Assembly: GCF_003205235.1 (NCBI RefSeq)
Contig: NZ_QJSM01000044.1
Span: 16,170 to 80,169, forward strand
DNA from: Thermoplasma sp. Kam2015
GTDB lineage: Archaea; Thermoplasmatota; Thermoplasmata; Thermoplasmatales; Thermoplasmataceae
Direction: 5' to 3'
DNA length: 64,000 nucleotides
Part shown: piece after piece, positions 11,284-20,023 of the stretch
Layout of the letters: the number at the start of each line of letters is the position of its first letter
Position numbering within the stretch: the stretch's first letter is position 1
Made by a program: the position numbers and the translations under genes
Notes under the pieces: model-generated
Databases searched by the model: none
The model's input: only the letters and a program-made list of their open reading frames with translations
Told to the model about the DNA's origin: nothing

Positions 11284-12363
11284 ATGTCGCTGAAAGGAGT
11301 TCTGATGGCTGGAGGAAAAGGGACAAGGCTGAGACCGATAACATATTCAATTCCAAAGCCTCTTGTTCCAGTTGCTGGCAAGCCCGTGATATCGTACATA
11401 CTTGATGCGTTCTACAGATCCGGAATAAATGACATAATAATCACAACTGGATACAAATTTGAATCCCTGATAAAGGGTGTGCTTGAAAATAAGAATGGAG
11501 ACCAGAACATACTGTTTTCGGTTGAGAAGGAAGCTGCAGGCACTGCCGGCGGCGTCAAGCTTGCTGAAAATTTCCTGGACGATACCTTCGTCGTTGGAAG
11601 CGGAGATATACTTATCGACTTCGATGTTGGGGACATGATCAGGGAGCATCAGCATAAAAAGAACAAGATAACCATAGCCATCACAAAGGTCGATGATCCA
11701 TCACAATTCGGTATAGCAGAGATAGATGAAGACGGATACATCAAGAGATTTCTCGAAAAGCCCGGCAAAAATGAGACGTTCTCAGACACGATAAACGCTG
11801 GCGTTTACGTCATGGATCGATCTCTTCTTCGTTATATTCCTCAGACCGGACAGTACGACTTTGCGAAGGATCTCTTCCCGAAATTGCTCTCCCAGGGCGT
11901 GAAGATCGGAACATATTTGATAGATGGGGTATGGCTGGATGCCGGCAGGCCAAAGGACGTCATAAAGGCAAACCAGATCATGGTTGAAAAATACGGAGAA
12001 AGTTTCAACGGATCTGGAAAGGCCATAGTCAGGTCGAAGGTTCCGGATGGCGCTTCTGTGAAGCCGCCGATATACATAGGCGAAGGTGTCCATATGGGCA
12101 AAAACATAACCATATCAGGATCGGCCGTTTACGACAACGTCTCAATCGGGGACGATGTTCATATAGAGAATTCAGTTATAATGGCTTCTTCAAAGATAAT
12201 GAGGGGAACGAAGGTGGTCAACTCCGTCATAATGCAGAACACGACCATAGGCGAGGATTGCGAAATACATGAGAGCGTGCTCTCTCAGAAGCTTAACCTC
12301 CAAAACGGATCCAAAGTGTATCAGGTGGCCCTATCCTCTGAGATAGTACAGGATGAAAACTAG
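11284..12363 (+). CDS. Sugar-1-phosphate nucleotidyltransferase with left-handed beta-helix tail
   Basis: The enzyme joins a sugar 1-phosphate to an NTP to make an activated sugar for glycosylation or envelope polymers. The N-terminal half has the signature LMAGGKGTRLRP, then SIPKPLVPVAGKP and the GSGDILIDFD metal site. The C-terminal third shows hexapeptide-repeat character (IGEGVHMGKNITISGSAVYD) typical of a left-handed beta helix. Substrate (glucose with TTP, or mannose with GTP) cannot be read from sequence. I chose ATG 11284 (359 residues, MSLKGVLMAGG) because the TATA box ctataaaaatat at 11247-11258 is about 25-30 bases upstream; a TTG at 11260 would fall right at this box. The last 33 bases overlap the convergent DUF131-like gene. 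Confidence 0.9.
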   Translation: MSLKGVLMAGGKGTRLRPITYSIPKPLVPVAGKPVISYILDAFYRSGINDIIITTGYKFESLIKGVLENKNGDQNILFSVEKEAAGTAGGVKLAENFLDDTFVVGSGDILIDFDVGDMIREHQHKKNKITIAITKVDDPSQFGIAEIDEDGYIKRFLEKPGKNETFSDTINAGVYVMDRSLLRYIPQTGQYDFAKDLFPKLLSQGVKIGTYLIDGVWLDAGRPKDVIKANQIMVEKYGESFNGSGKAIVRSKVPDGASVKPPIYIGEGVHMGKNITISGSAVYDNVSIGDDVHIENSVIMASSKIMRGTKVVNSVIMQNTTIGEDCEIHESVLSQKLNLQNGSKVYQVALSSEIVQDEN

Positions 12364-12744
12364 GATTATGAGAACGACAACGCCTATTGATATGTAAATT
12401 AAATTCTTATCATTTCCAAATATTATCGGAATTGGGCCTATCATTATGAGGCCGCCATAGTGTTTTTCCTCTTTTCTCTCCTCGCGTGCATTATCCTCAA
12501 AGCTGCTTTCATATTCAGGCGGTATGAACACCTGATCTGCATCCCTTTGGAACTGAAATGGAGAGAAGAACATCAGCACGATACCGAGGAATATGAGGAG
12601 AAACGGTATTATGGACAAACCTGAACCGTATATGATAGGAAATATGATAAAAAGAGCAAAATGAGCAATCCCGATTGCTGCCATGGCAATCAGGATCAGG
12701 ATCCCAGCCAGTACCAGCAGGTAACCCAACCTGAATATGTTCAT
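12331..12744 (-). CDS. DUF131-like small archaeal membrane protein
   Basis: The 137-residue protein has two hydrophobic segments near the N-terminus (about 5-30 and 34-60), a charged middle, the motif GGLIMIGPIPIIFGND, and a final transmembrane segment at about 112-134. The GPIPIIFG stretch followed by a last helix is the hallmark of the archaeal DUF131 family, whose function is unknown. It is separated by one base from the upstream coiled-coil gene, so they form one transcript on the minus strand. Its 3' end overlaps the convergent nucleotidyltransferase gene. Confidence 0.75.
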   Translation of the reverse strand: MNIFRLGYLLVLAGILILIAMAAIGIAHFALFIIFPIIYGSGLSIIPFLLIFLGIVLMFFSPFQFQRDADQVFIPPEYESSFEDNAREERKEEKHYGGLIMIGPIPIIFGNDKNLIYISIGVVVLIILVFILYYLRG

Positions 12745-12745
12745 A

Positions 12746-13633
12746 TCACAGGAATCCCGCTTTCTGAAGGATCAATAGATCATCCGTGGTGAGTTCCTCA
12801 CCGTTCTTGAATTTCTCGAAGAGGATCTCAGCCTTCTGCTGAAGCTCATCATCCTTTTCCTTCTTCTTGGTTGCCCTCTTCTTTGTCTTAAGCCCGGCTA
12901 TTACCTTCTCTAGATCCTTGAGATCGTTCTTCGCCTGTATGAAAGCTTCATGTTCCTGTTCAGACTCCTTTCCGTATTTTATGGCCATCTCATGCATTTC
13001 ATCGGCCTTCTTCCTGACCTCATCAAGTTCCTGGAGAGACTTGTTTATATCGTTGCTTATTTCGGATATCTGGTTTGATATTTCCTCTGCTCTCTTCTTC
13101 AGATCCCTTGCGAGCGTCTTTTCCTTTTCTATCTCGGCCAGCAGATCTTTGACCTTCTCGTTCTCGCTGAGCTGTTTCTCCCTGTCCTCCTTCATCTTCT
13201 TGATCTCGTTGCTGAGGCGCTTAATCTCCTGCACAACCTTGTCCTCTTCCGCCTTTGTCAGCTGCATTGTTTCTTGTTTCTTTATCAGCTTCTGAAGCTC
13301 CCTTTCCTTGGCTCTGATCTCTCTCTGGTTCACGTTCGTGTAGTTGGCTTCTTCAGCTATCTTTTTGTACTCCTTTCTTAGCTCTGAAAGCTTCTTAAAA
13401 TGCTCTTCCTTCTCTGACCTTATCTTCTGAACTTCCTCTATGAGGGCGTTCTTCTGTGATATCTTCTGTTTGACCTGGTCCCTCATTTCGTGAACCTTGG
13501 CGTTCAGCTGGTCCCTCTGTTCGGCATAATTACGGCTTTGCTGTGCAGCTTCATCTCTTTTCTTTATATGCTCCTCTATTGCCTTTCTCAGAATGTCTCT
13601 CTTTTCCTCAAATTCCTGGAGAAGATCCGTCAT
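12746..13633 (-). CDS. Archaeal coiled-coil protein (COG1340-like)
   Basis: The 295 residues are almost entirely charged heptads (Glu, Lys, Arg, Gln) from residue 1 to about 250, predicting a long parallel coiled coil, ending in a short globular tail that finishes with TTDDLLILQKAGFL. This layout, including the C-terminal small helical motif, matches the uncharacterised archaeal COG1340 family. It is a soluble, highly charged protein. The neighbour DUF131-like membrane protein follows after one base, suggesting a shared role at the membrane; that is inference. Confidence 0.75.
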   Translation of the reverse strand: MTDLLQEFEEKRDILRKAIEEHIKKRDEAAQQSRNYAEQRDQLNAKVHEMRDQVKQKISQKNALIEEVQKIRSEKEEHFKKLSELRKEYKKIAEEANYTNVNQREIRAKERELQKLIKKQETMQLTKAEEDKVVQEIKRLSNEIKKMKEDREKQLSENEKVKDLLAEIEKEKTLARDLKKRAEEISNQISEISNDINKSLQELDEVRKKADEMHEMAIKYGKESEQEHEAFIQAKNDLKDLEKVIAGLKTKKRATKKKEKDDELQQKAEILFEKFKNGEELTTDDLLILQKAGFL

Positions 13634-13710
13634 AGTAACACTTCATTGCAGAATTCTATCCTTTATTAATGTGAGGCATATATAGATTTCGCCATTTAAC
13701 TTGTATGTGC

Positions 13711-14793
13711 TCAGAATCTGCTTATTATGGTGACGATATCCTCATCCATAAGCTGGTAATCGATGCCTACCCTCTGTTCGCCGATGGGTCTGTTTTTGCC
13801 GGACACTATTGCATATCTGAAGGAATCTATCATGCTTCTGTTTATCTTCCTGCAGACCTCCCTTACCGTTGTACCTTCTCTCAGTATCAGCGGCTTCTGG
13901 AAATCAACCACTCCCGCCTTGTTTCTGAGATATACTCTGATGAGGCTCAGTGACTTGAATATCCCCTCCTTCAGTTCCTCTATACCATAACCTGTCTTTG
14001 CCGAAACTCTGAACACCTCACCGTACTGCGATACCTGCGATGTATCGAACGAGGGATTCATATCAATTTTGTTGACTGCAACGATGGATGGAATGTAAAC
14101 GTAACGGCCCTGAAGCGTTTCTATTATATCTTCGACGCTCACATTTTCGCGTATGTATACATCCGCATTAACAAGCTTGAACTCCTTCATTATCTCCTTT
14201 ATGTAATCCTCATCTATGTCAACGGTCTTTGGCTTGTGCAACCTTATTCCACCGGAAGTTGTCTTCTTGATCTCCACGTTTCTGCGTTTTCTGTTCACGA
14301 CTATACCCGCATTATAAAGCTCTGTCAGTATCTTATCGATGCCACCAGCCTGAACATCGGTAACGATGACTATCAGATCCGCTGATCGCACTGCACTGAG
14401 GATCTCTCTCCCCCTTCCAGCACCATAGGATGCATTCTCAATGATGCCTGGAAGATCGAGTATCTGTATCTCCGCGCCCTTGTATTCGAGTATACCCGGT
14501 ATAGCTTTCAGTGTAGTGAAGGCGTAATCGCCTATCTCGCTGTCAGAGTTTGTGAGGCGATTCAGAAGGCTGCTCTTACCCACATTGGGGAAGCCGACAA
14601 GTGCAACTGTAGCATCTCCTGACTTTGGAACTGCAAATCCCGCATGGGATCCGCCGTGCCTTGCGCTGGCCTCCATCTGCAGCTTTGCTATCTTCGCCTT
14701 TAACAGACCGATATGATGCTCTGTCGCCTTGTTATACTGCGTTCGCTTGATCTCATCCTCAATCTCCTTTATCCTATCTTCAATTGTTGGCAT
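13711..14793 (-). CDS. DRG-family GTPase with TGS domain
   Basis: This is a translation-associated Obg/DRG GTPase. An N-terminal helical region (residues 1-45) precedes the G domain: G1 GFPNVGKSS (67-75), switch and DLPG (G3), then NKID (G4) and SAKTG (G5). The last 75 residues form a TGS domain (DFQKPLILREGTTVREVC). The length of 360 is normal for archaeal DRG. It is transcribed away from tricorn, with about 100 bases of divergent promoter between them. In eukaryotes DRG partners with DFRP proteins; no partner is visible here. Confidence 0.93.
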   Translation of the reverse strand: MPTIEDRIKEIEDEIKRTQYNKATEHHIGLLKAKIAKLQMEASARHGGSHAGFAVPKSGDATVALVGFPNVGKSSLLNRLTNSDSEIGDYAFTTLKAIPGILEYKGAEIQILDLPGIIENASYGAGRGREILSAVRSADLIVIVTDVQAGGIDKILTELYNAGIVVNRKRRNVEIKKTTSGGIRLHKPKTVDIDEDYIKEIMKEFKLVNADVYIRENVSVEDIIETLQGRYVYIPSIVAVNKIDMNPSFDTSQVSQYGEVFRVSAKTGYGIEELKEGIFKSLSLIRVYLRNKAGVVDFQKPLILREGTTVREVCRKINRSMIDSFRYAIVSGKNRPIGEQRVGIDYQLMDEDIVTIISRF

Positions 14794-14895
14794 CGATTCT
14801 ACTTTCTTCCTTAATTTTCCACCTGTTTATATCTCTTTGCGGGTCATATACGAAGCTTCAAAACTTTTAAGACAGATGAAATGCATATTCCCTGT

Positions 14896-17800
14896 ATGCC
14901 GAATCTTTTGTTGAATCCGGATATATATGGAAACAGTGTTATATTCATATGCTGTGATGATCTCTGGGAATACGATCTGGCCACCCATGAAACAAGAAAA
15001 CTTGTCTCAGGCCTCGGAGTTATAAATAACGCTAGGTTTTTCCCTGATGGAAAGAAGATAGTTTTGCGCGTTATGCGAGGCGCCTCGCTCAATACAGCCG
15101 AGCTGTACACGTACGATCTTTCTGACGGCAGCCTCAGGCGGATAACGTACTTTGCGGGGAAAAGCACGGGCAGGAGGATGTTCACAGATGTGGCCGGCTT
15201 TGGGCCAGACGGCAGTCTTATAATTGCAACAGATGCAATGCAGCCATTCTCATCCATGACCTACCTTTATGCTGTGGAGGGGGATGGTCTCAATTTCAGG
15301 CCATTAAATCTTGGTCCAGCAACACACATCATCTATGCCGGCAGCAGGAGGATAGTAGGCAGAAACACATATGAACTGCCGCACTGGAAGGGGTACAGGG
15401 GCGGAACGCGCGGAAAGGTCTGGATAGAGAGCGAGGATGGCAAATTCAGGAAAATTATAGACATAGAAACCCATGTATCAAGTCCCGTCCTGGTTAGCCA
15501 GCGAATATATTTCATAACCGATCTGGAAGGCTTCGGCCAGATCTATTCGACTGATCTGGACGGTAAGGATATGAAGAAGCATACAGACTTCAGAGATTAC
15601 TATCCAAGGCATCTCAATACGGATGGAAAACGCATAGTCTTTTCCATGGGCGGATCCCTATACATATTTAACCCGGATGATGAGAGGGTGGAAAGGTTAG
15701 AGATAGGGGACATCGAGTCTCCGGAGGATAGAGTGACAAGCTTACCTTCAAAATTTCTTGAAGATTTCTCCATTCTGGACGGGGATCTCATCGCCCTCGT
15801 AAGCAGAGGGCAGGCGTTCATACAGGACACCTCGGGCAATTATGTGATGAGGGTACCTCAGCCCCTGAGGGTGAGATATGTCAGGAGGGCTAGCGATACG
15901 AAGATAGCCTTCATCTATGGAACGAGAGACGGCGATTTTCTCGGGATATACGATTACAGAGATGGAAAGAGCGAGATATTCGGTGAGAACCTGGGAAACG
16001 TATTTGCAATGTCCGTCGACAGATCTGGCAAGTTCGCCGTGATAGCAAACGACCGCTTCGAACTTATGATGATCGATCTTGAAAGCAAGTCTTCAACGCT
16101 GATCGAGAGAAGCACTGAGGGCATGATAACTGATTTCACCATATCAGATAACTCCAGGTTCATAGCCTACAGTTTCCCGCTAAAGCACAACAGCACTGGA
16201 GGCTATGTAATGCAGTCAATACATGTGTACGACATTTCCCAGAAGACGGTTTATCAAGCCACAACAGATAATTCGCATGACTACGCCCCAGCCTTCGACT
16301 CTGATTCAAAATACCTCTATTACCTGTCTTACAGAAGCCTGGATCCAAGCCCTGACAAGATCGTTCTCAACTTCAGCTTTGAAGTTGTATCCAAGCCCTT
16401 CGTAGTGCCACTTATTCCCGGCCTGCCAAATCCCACAAAGCTTGTGCCTCAGTCGCTGGTTGAGGGCGGCACGGAATACGATCTGAACGAAATGTACAGG
16501 AGATCCAGCCCGATAAATGTGGAACCAGCAGACTACAGAATGATCATACCGCTGGAGACTTCCCTTCTTCTGTACAGCGTTCCGGTACATGGAGAATATG
16601 CCTCCTACTATCAGGGTGCACCTGAAAAAGGTGTACTCAGCAGATACGACATAAAGACAAAGAAGGTCACCGAACTGAAGAGAAACCTGACGGACATCAG
16701 GCTTTCTCTTGATAGAAAGAACGCGATCATAAGGAAGGATGACGGTAAGCTCTACATCTTCAACCTGGATAAGCCAGAAGAAGAAAAGGCTCTGGAAACC
16801 GACAGGAGGCCAATCGTATCCAGCAGGCAGGAGGAATTTCTGCAGATGTATGATGAATCCTGGAAGCTTGCGAGAGACAATTACTGGAACGAGGCCGTTG
16901 CACGTGAGATCTCGGAAAGGATATATGAGAAGTACAGAAAGCTTGTGCCTCTGTGCAGGACAAGATTCGATTTGAGCAACGTCATAGTTGAGATGCAGGG
17001 GGAATATCGCACATCTCATTCCTACGAGATGGGTGGAACATTCACCGATGCGGATCCATTCAGCAGCGGCAGAATAGCATGCGATGTGAGCCTGAAGGAA
17101 GATCACTATGAGATAACGAAGGTGTACGCCGGCGATTTTTCCAATGAGGGCGAAAAATCGCCAATATTCGAATATGGAATAAACCCGATGGGATACAGAA
17201 TAGATGAAGTCGATGGGGAACCTGTTGGCCCAAAGAAAAGCATATACAGCGCACTGTCCACCAAAGCCGGCACATCCGCAAGGATCAAGATATCCGAGGT
17301 TCACGGTGAAAGCAGAGAAATATTCGTCGATGTCCTTGAAGATGACAGGTTCATAAGGTATCGATCATGGGTAGAGGAGAACCGCAGATATGTTCATGAG
17401 AGGAGCGGAGGAAAGATAGGCTATGTACATATACCGGATATGGGGATGATGGGGCTCAATGAGTTCTATAGACTGTTCATAAACGAGGCTTCATATCCTG
17501 GCCTCATAATCGATGTCAGATTCAACGGCGGAGGCTTCGTATCACAACTGATAATAGAGAAGCTGCTGAACAGGAGGCTCGGCTATGACAATCCTAGAAG
17601 AGGGAGCCTGAGCCCGTATCCAACAAATTCCGTCAGGGGGAAGATGATAGCCATAACAAACGAGTATGCCGGATCTGACGGTGATATATTCAGTTTCTCC
17701 TTCAAGAAACTCGGCCTTGGCAAGCTGATAGGGACAAGAACGTGGGGAGGCGTGGTGGGCATATCACCCAGGCGCAGGCTGATTGACGGCACTGTTCTTT

Positions 17801-17997
17801 CCCAGCCAGAATACGCCTTCTGGTTCAGAGACACTGGTTTCGGCGTGGAGAACTATGGAGTAGATCCTGACATCGAAGTTGAATACAGGCCGGATCACTA
17901 CATTAAGGGCGTTGACCCGCAGATCGACTACGCGATCGATAGCCTGATGGAGGATCTCAAGTCATGGAGCGAAGAACTTCCTGAACGCCCCTCTTGA
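14896..17997 (+). CDS. tri: Tricorn protease
   Basis: Tricorn is a giant cytoplasmic hexameric protease that trims the 6-12-residue peptides released by the proteasome. Domains in this 1033-residue reading: seven-blade propeller (about 1-272), six-blade propeller (about 288-637), a mixed helical C1 region, a PDZ-like domain (about 723-817) and the C2 catalytic domain. The nucleophile is Ser927 in YAGSDGD; His708 lies in RTSHSYE, and the charge-relay Glu985 is in GFGVENYG. These correspond to published Ser965, His746 and Glu1023, an offset of 38. I chose ATG 14896 (MPNLLL) over ATG 14881: the TATA-like cttttaa at 14864-14870 lies about 28 bases before it, consistent with a leaderless message. 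A stop at 14812 rules out a much longer N-terminus. Confidence 0.97.
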   Translation: MPNLLLNPDIYGNSVIFICCDDLWEYDLATHETRKLVSGLGVINNARFFPDGKKIVLRVMRGASLNTAELYTYDLSDGSLRRITYFAGKSTGRRMFTDVAGFGPDGSLIIATDAMQPFSSMTYLYAVEGDGLNFRPLNLGPATHIIYAGSRRIVGRNTYELPHWKGYRGGTRGKVWIESEDGKFRKIIDIETHVSSPVLVSQRIYFITDLEGFGQIYSTDLDGKDMKKHTDFRDYYPRHLNTDGKRIVFSMGGSLYIFNPDDERVERLEIGDIESPEDRVTSLPSKFLEDFSILDGDLIALVSRGQAFIQDTSGNYVMRVPQPLRVRYVRRASDTKIAFIYGTRDGDFLGIYDYRDGKSEIFGENLGNVFAMSVDRSGKFAVIANDRFELMMIDLESKSSTLIERSTEGMITDFTISDNSRFIAYSFPLKHNSTGGYVMQSIHVYDISQKTVYQATTDNSHDYAPAFDSDSKYLYYLSYRSLDPSPDKIVLNFSFEVVSKPFVVPLIPGLPNPTKLVPQSLVEGGTEYDLNEMYRRSSPINVEPADYRMIIPLETSLLLYSVPVHGEYASYYQGAPEKGVLSRYDIKTKKVTELKRNLTDIRLSLDRKNAIIRKDDGKLYIFNLDKPEEEKALETDRRPIVSSRQEEFLQMYDESWKLARDNYWNEAVAREISERIYEKYRKLVPLCRTRFDLSNVIVEMQGEYRTSHSYEMGGTFTDADPFSSGRIACDVSLKEDHYEITKVYAGDFSNEGEKSPIFEYGINPMGYRIDEVDGEPVGPKKSIYSALSTKAGTSARIKISEVHGESREIFVDVLEDDRFIRYRSWVEENRRYVHERSGGKIGYVHIPDMGMMGLNEFYRLFINEASYPGLIIDVRFNGGGFVSQLIIEKLLNRRLGYDNPRRGSLSPYPTNSVRGKMIAITNEYAGSDGDIFSFSFKKLGLGKLIGTRTWGGVVGISPRRRLIDGTVLSQPEYAFWFRDTGFGVENYGVDPDIEVEYRPDHYIKGVDPQIDYAIDSLMEDLKSWSEELPERPS

Positions 17998-18230
17998 TCT
18001 GGATGTGCAACGGAACGTTTAGATTCAAAAGATACGCATGCCAGATCGCAGGCTTGAAAATATTGCGATCATGGCATATATATTGAATGCTTCTAAGCGA
18101 TCACGTTGATATGGTTTGAAAGATCATAAGTTGAAGCACTGTCCATTTTTCGTTTTTCGTCAATAAAATACGTATTTAGTATAAGATCATAACATATTAA
18201 ATGTACCGCAGAGAATGTATCTATTTACCT

Positions 18231-19193
18231 TCATCGCGTGCGTATTTTCCTCATGAAATAGGTCTCTCCCCTGTATTTCAGCTCCACAACCTTTTTATCA
18301 TTTACCAGTTCTTCGAACGCGCTCCATTCATATCCGTTTTCAGCGAGCGCCTTCTCTATAGCCTCCTTCTTCATAGGATGCACAGATGTGATGCTGAGCA
18401 GGCTGGCGATGACATCACTCGCTACTGAAAAATCATCCCCCTCATAACCTATCAGGTATTCAACCTTATCGGATCCGAGAATCTCTGAGAATATCTGGAA
18501 CGATGTGTTTATGAAATCCTCGTCCGGTGGCGTCACCCATGTTTCAGCAGGAGGGCGTGTTGGTACGGCGATGTAGGATCTCTTCACCGATTCAAGAGAG
18601 CTGATAAAATCCGCAATCTTCTCTATATCACCGGCATCCTGTATTCCCTTGACAAGCATCGTTTCCGTTGCCAGATATCCTCCATATTCCACGGAGAAAG
18701 ACCTGATCCCTTCCAGAATATCATCAAGCTTTGTGCTGCCGTATGGCCTGTTTATTCTTATCCATCTCTTTGCATCAATTTCATCAATCTTCAGTGAAAC
18801 CCAGTCAGATTCAGAGAGATCAGACCTGACCTCCTCAAGCGATATTAGTGAGGAATTGCTTATAACTGCGGTTTTTATGCCAAGGCTCTTGACTCCGTCT
18901 ATTTCCTTTCCAAGATTTACGTCGAGTGTGGGCTCCCCGTCAGGAACGAAGGTTATATAGTCGATCCTTTCCCCTCTGGATTCTATCTCTTCGACCCTTC
19001 TGGAAACTGCCTCAACCAGATCCTTTGGATCATAGAACTGCCTTCTTTCTGTTGAATATGATATGGTTCTTCCAAGCTGGCAGTAAACGCAGGAGTATGA
19101 ACACAATTTTGGAGGTATATTGTTGACACCCAAGCTCCTCCCAAGTCTTCTGGATGGGACTGGACCGAACACGATGCTGCTGATATCTTCCAT
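18231..19193 (-). CDS. Radical SAM protein, COG0731-like
   Basis: The 320-residue protein has the radical-SAM cluster motif C-x3-C-x2-C at Cys31, Cys35 and Cys38 (LCSYSCVYCQLG), preceded by the subfamily signature FGPVPSRRLGRSLG. A TFVPDGEPTLD stretch supplies the GGE-like SAM contact (here DGEPTLD). The C-terminal 100 residues look like a small winged-helix or accessory domain (MKKEAIEKALAENGYEWSAF). The reaction is unknown; COG0731 includes Fe-S oxidoreductases related to wybutosine-type enzymes. A TATA-like atatttaaac lies directly upstream on the minus strand. It stands alone with about 230 and 370 bases of intergenic DNA on its sides. Confidence 0.85.
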   Translation of the reverse strand: MEDISSIVFGPVPSRRLGRSLGVNNIPPKLCSYSCVYCQLGRTISYSTERRQFYDPKDLVEAVSRRVEEIESRGERIDYITFVPDGEPTLDVNLGKEIDGVKSLGIKTAVISNSSLISLEEVRSDLSESDWVSLKIDEIDAKRWIRINRPYGSTKLDDILEGIRSFSVEYGGYLATETMLVKGIQDAGDIEKIADFISSLESVKRSYIAVPTRPPAETWVTPPDEDFINTSFQIFSEILGSDKVEYLIGYEGDDFSVASDVIASLLSITSVHPMKKEAIEKALAENGYEWSAFEELVNDKKVVELKYRGETYFMRKIRTR

Positions 19194-19564
19194 ATTTAAA
19201 CATTCTGTCCCATTATTTCTAAATTGTCATGGTGATCCGTTTTCGTGGCATGATTGGTATTGATGGTGATATTCGATCATCGCAGTAACCACCGCTGAAT
19301 GCGTCTTGGTGAGGCTTCTAGAATTGCATGGCCGCTATGCTATGAATTTGAAAACCCTATTCAAGAAAGTATATATCATTGTACATGAATTTTCTTAACA
19401 GCATATCACCCATAGGAAATACTGCCGATATCCATCATCGAAGTTGATATATCAATAAATTTTTTTCTTTTAACTTTTAATGAATATCCTTATATACGAT
19501 ATTTGGTTGATTTATATGCATAACTCGATAAGCTTAACTATATATTTGCAATCATTAATTTCCT
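19194..19564. other. Intergenic region between divergent genes, with promoter of the 149-aa gene
   Basis: A 371-base divergent spacer. The right end holds a TATA box (actatatattt, 19537-19547) centred 23 bases before the ATG at 19565, which implies a leaderless message. The rest is A/T-rich with no tRNA, repeat or open frame that I can support. Confidence 0.5.
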
Positions 19565-20014
19565 ATGGAAGCTTCAGAAGAGGTTGCTATGATCAATAAG
19601 AGCGATGACGGTAAGTCCGGGATTAGGTATTACACCACTCTTGAAGAATTATCAAAGGCTATAAATGCCGGTCTTAGCCTTCAGGATCGGCGGATGAGTG
19701 AGGAGGAAGCTATGGAGGCTGCTGAACATATAATAAACTTTTTTGGATATAATGACCGTGTTATTGATAACATGCTTGAACCAGAAGATAGGGATTCTTT
19801 TTACACCATGGAGGATATAGGTATATTGCAGACGGAAAGGGAGGAGACGACTCTCTTTGATGGTAGGGAGTGGCGCATACATTACTGGATTCTGAACATA
19901 AACAAGATCATAGAACTTGCCAACATGAAGGTAGATTTTAGGAAAAAGAAGACGGATGAGGAATACAGAATATACGACGAGATCCCTGATGACTACTGGA
20001 AGGTCGTTCAATAG
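19565..20014 (+). CDS. Conserved-looking acidic protein upstream of ABCE1, function unknown
   Basis: The 149-residue protein is soluble and acidic, with no transmembrane segment. An N-terminal 50 residues contain a helical region (SEEEAMEAAEHIINFFGYNDRVIDNML) resembling a small adaptor domain, then a strand-rich half (LQTEREETTLFDGREWRIHYW) and a basic/acidic tail. No family recognised. It starts 9 bases before the ABCE1 gene ends up in the same transcript, followed by archaeosine transglycosylase, so a role near translation or tRNA is plausible but inferred. The start ATG 19565 is supported by the TATA box 23 bases upstream; ATG 19589 is an alternative. Confidence 0.7.
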   Translation: MEASEEVAMINKSDDGKSGIRYYTTLEELSKAINAGLSLQDRRMSEEEAMEAAEHIINFFGYNDRVIDNMLEPEDRDSFYTMEDIGILQTEREETTLFDGREWRIHYWILNINKIIELANMKVDFRKKKTDEEYRIYDEIPDDYWKVVQ

Positions 20015-20023
20015 GGATGCCCG

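Noticed and set aside
14881..14895. ATG 14881 as the tricorn start, adding five residues.
   Set aside because: The TATA-like box is too close for it in a leaderless message, and the protein family numbering fits the MPNLLL start at 14896.
16306..17304. A 332-residue minus-strand frame opposite tricorn.
   Set aside because: It has no motif or start signal and is antisense to well-characterised catalytic and PDZ segments of tricorn.
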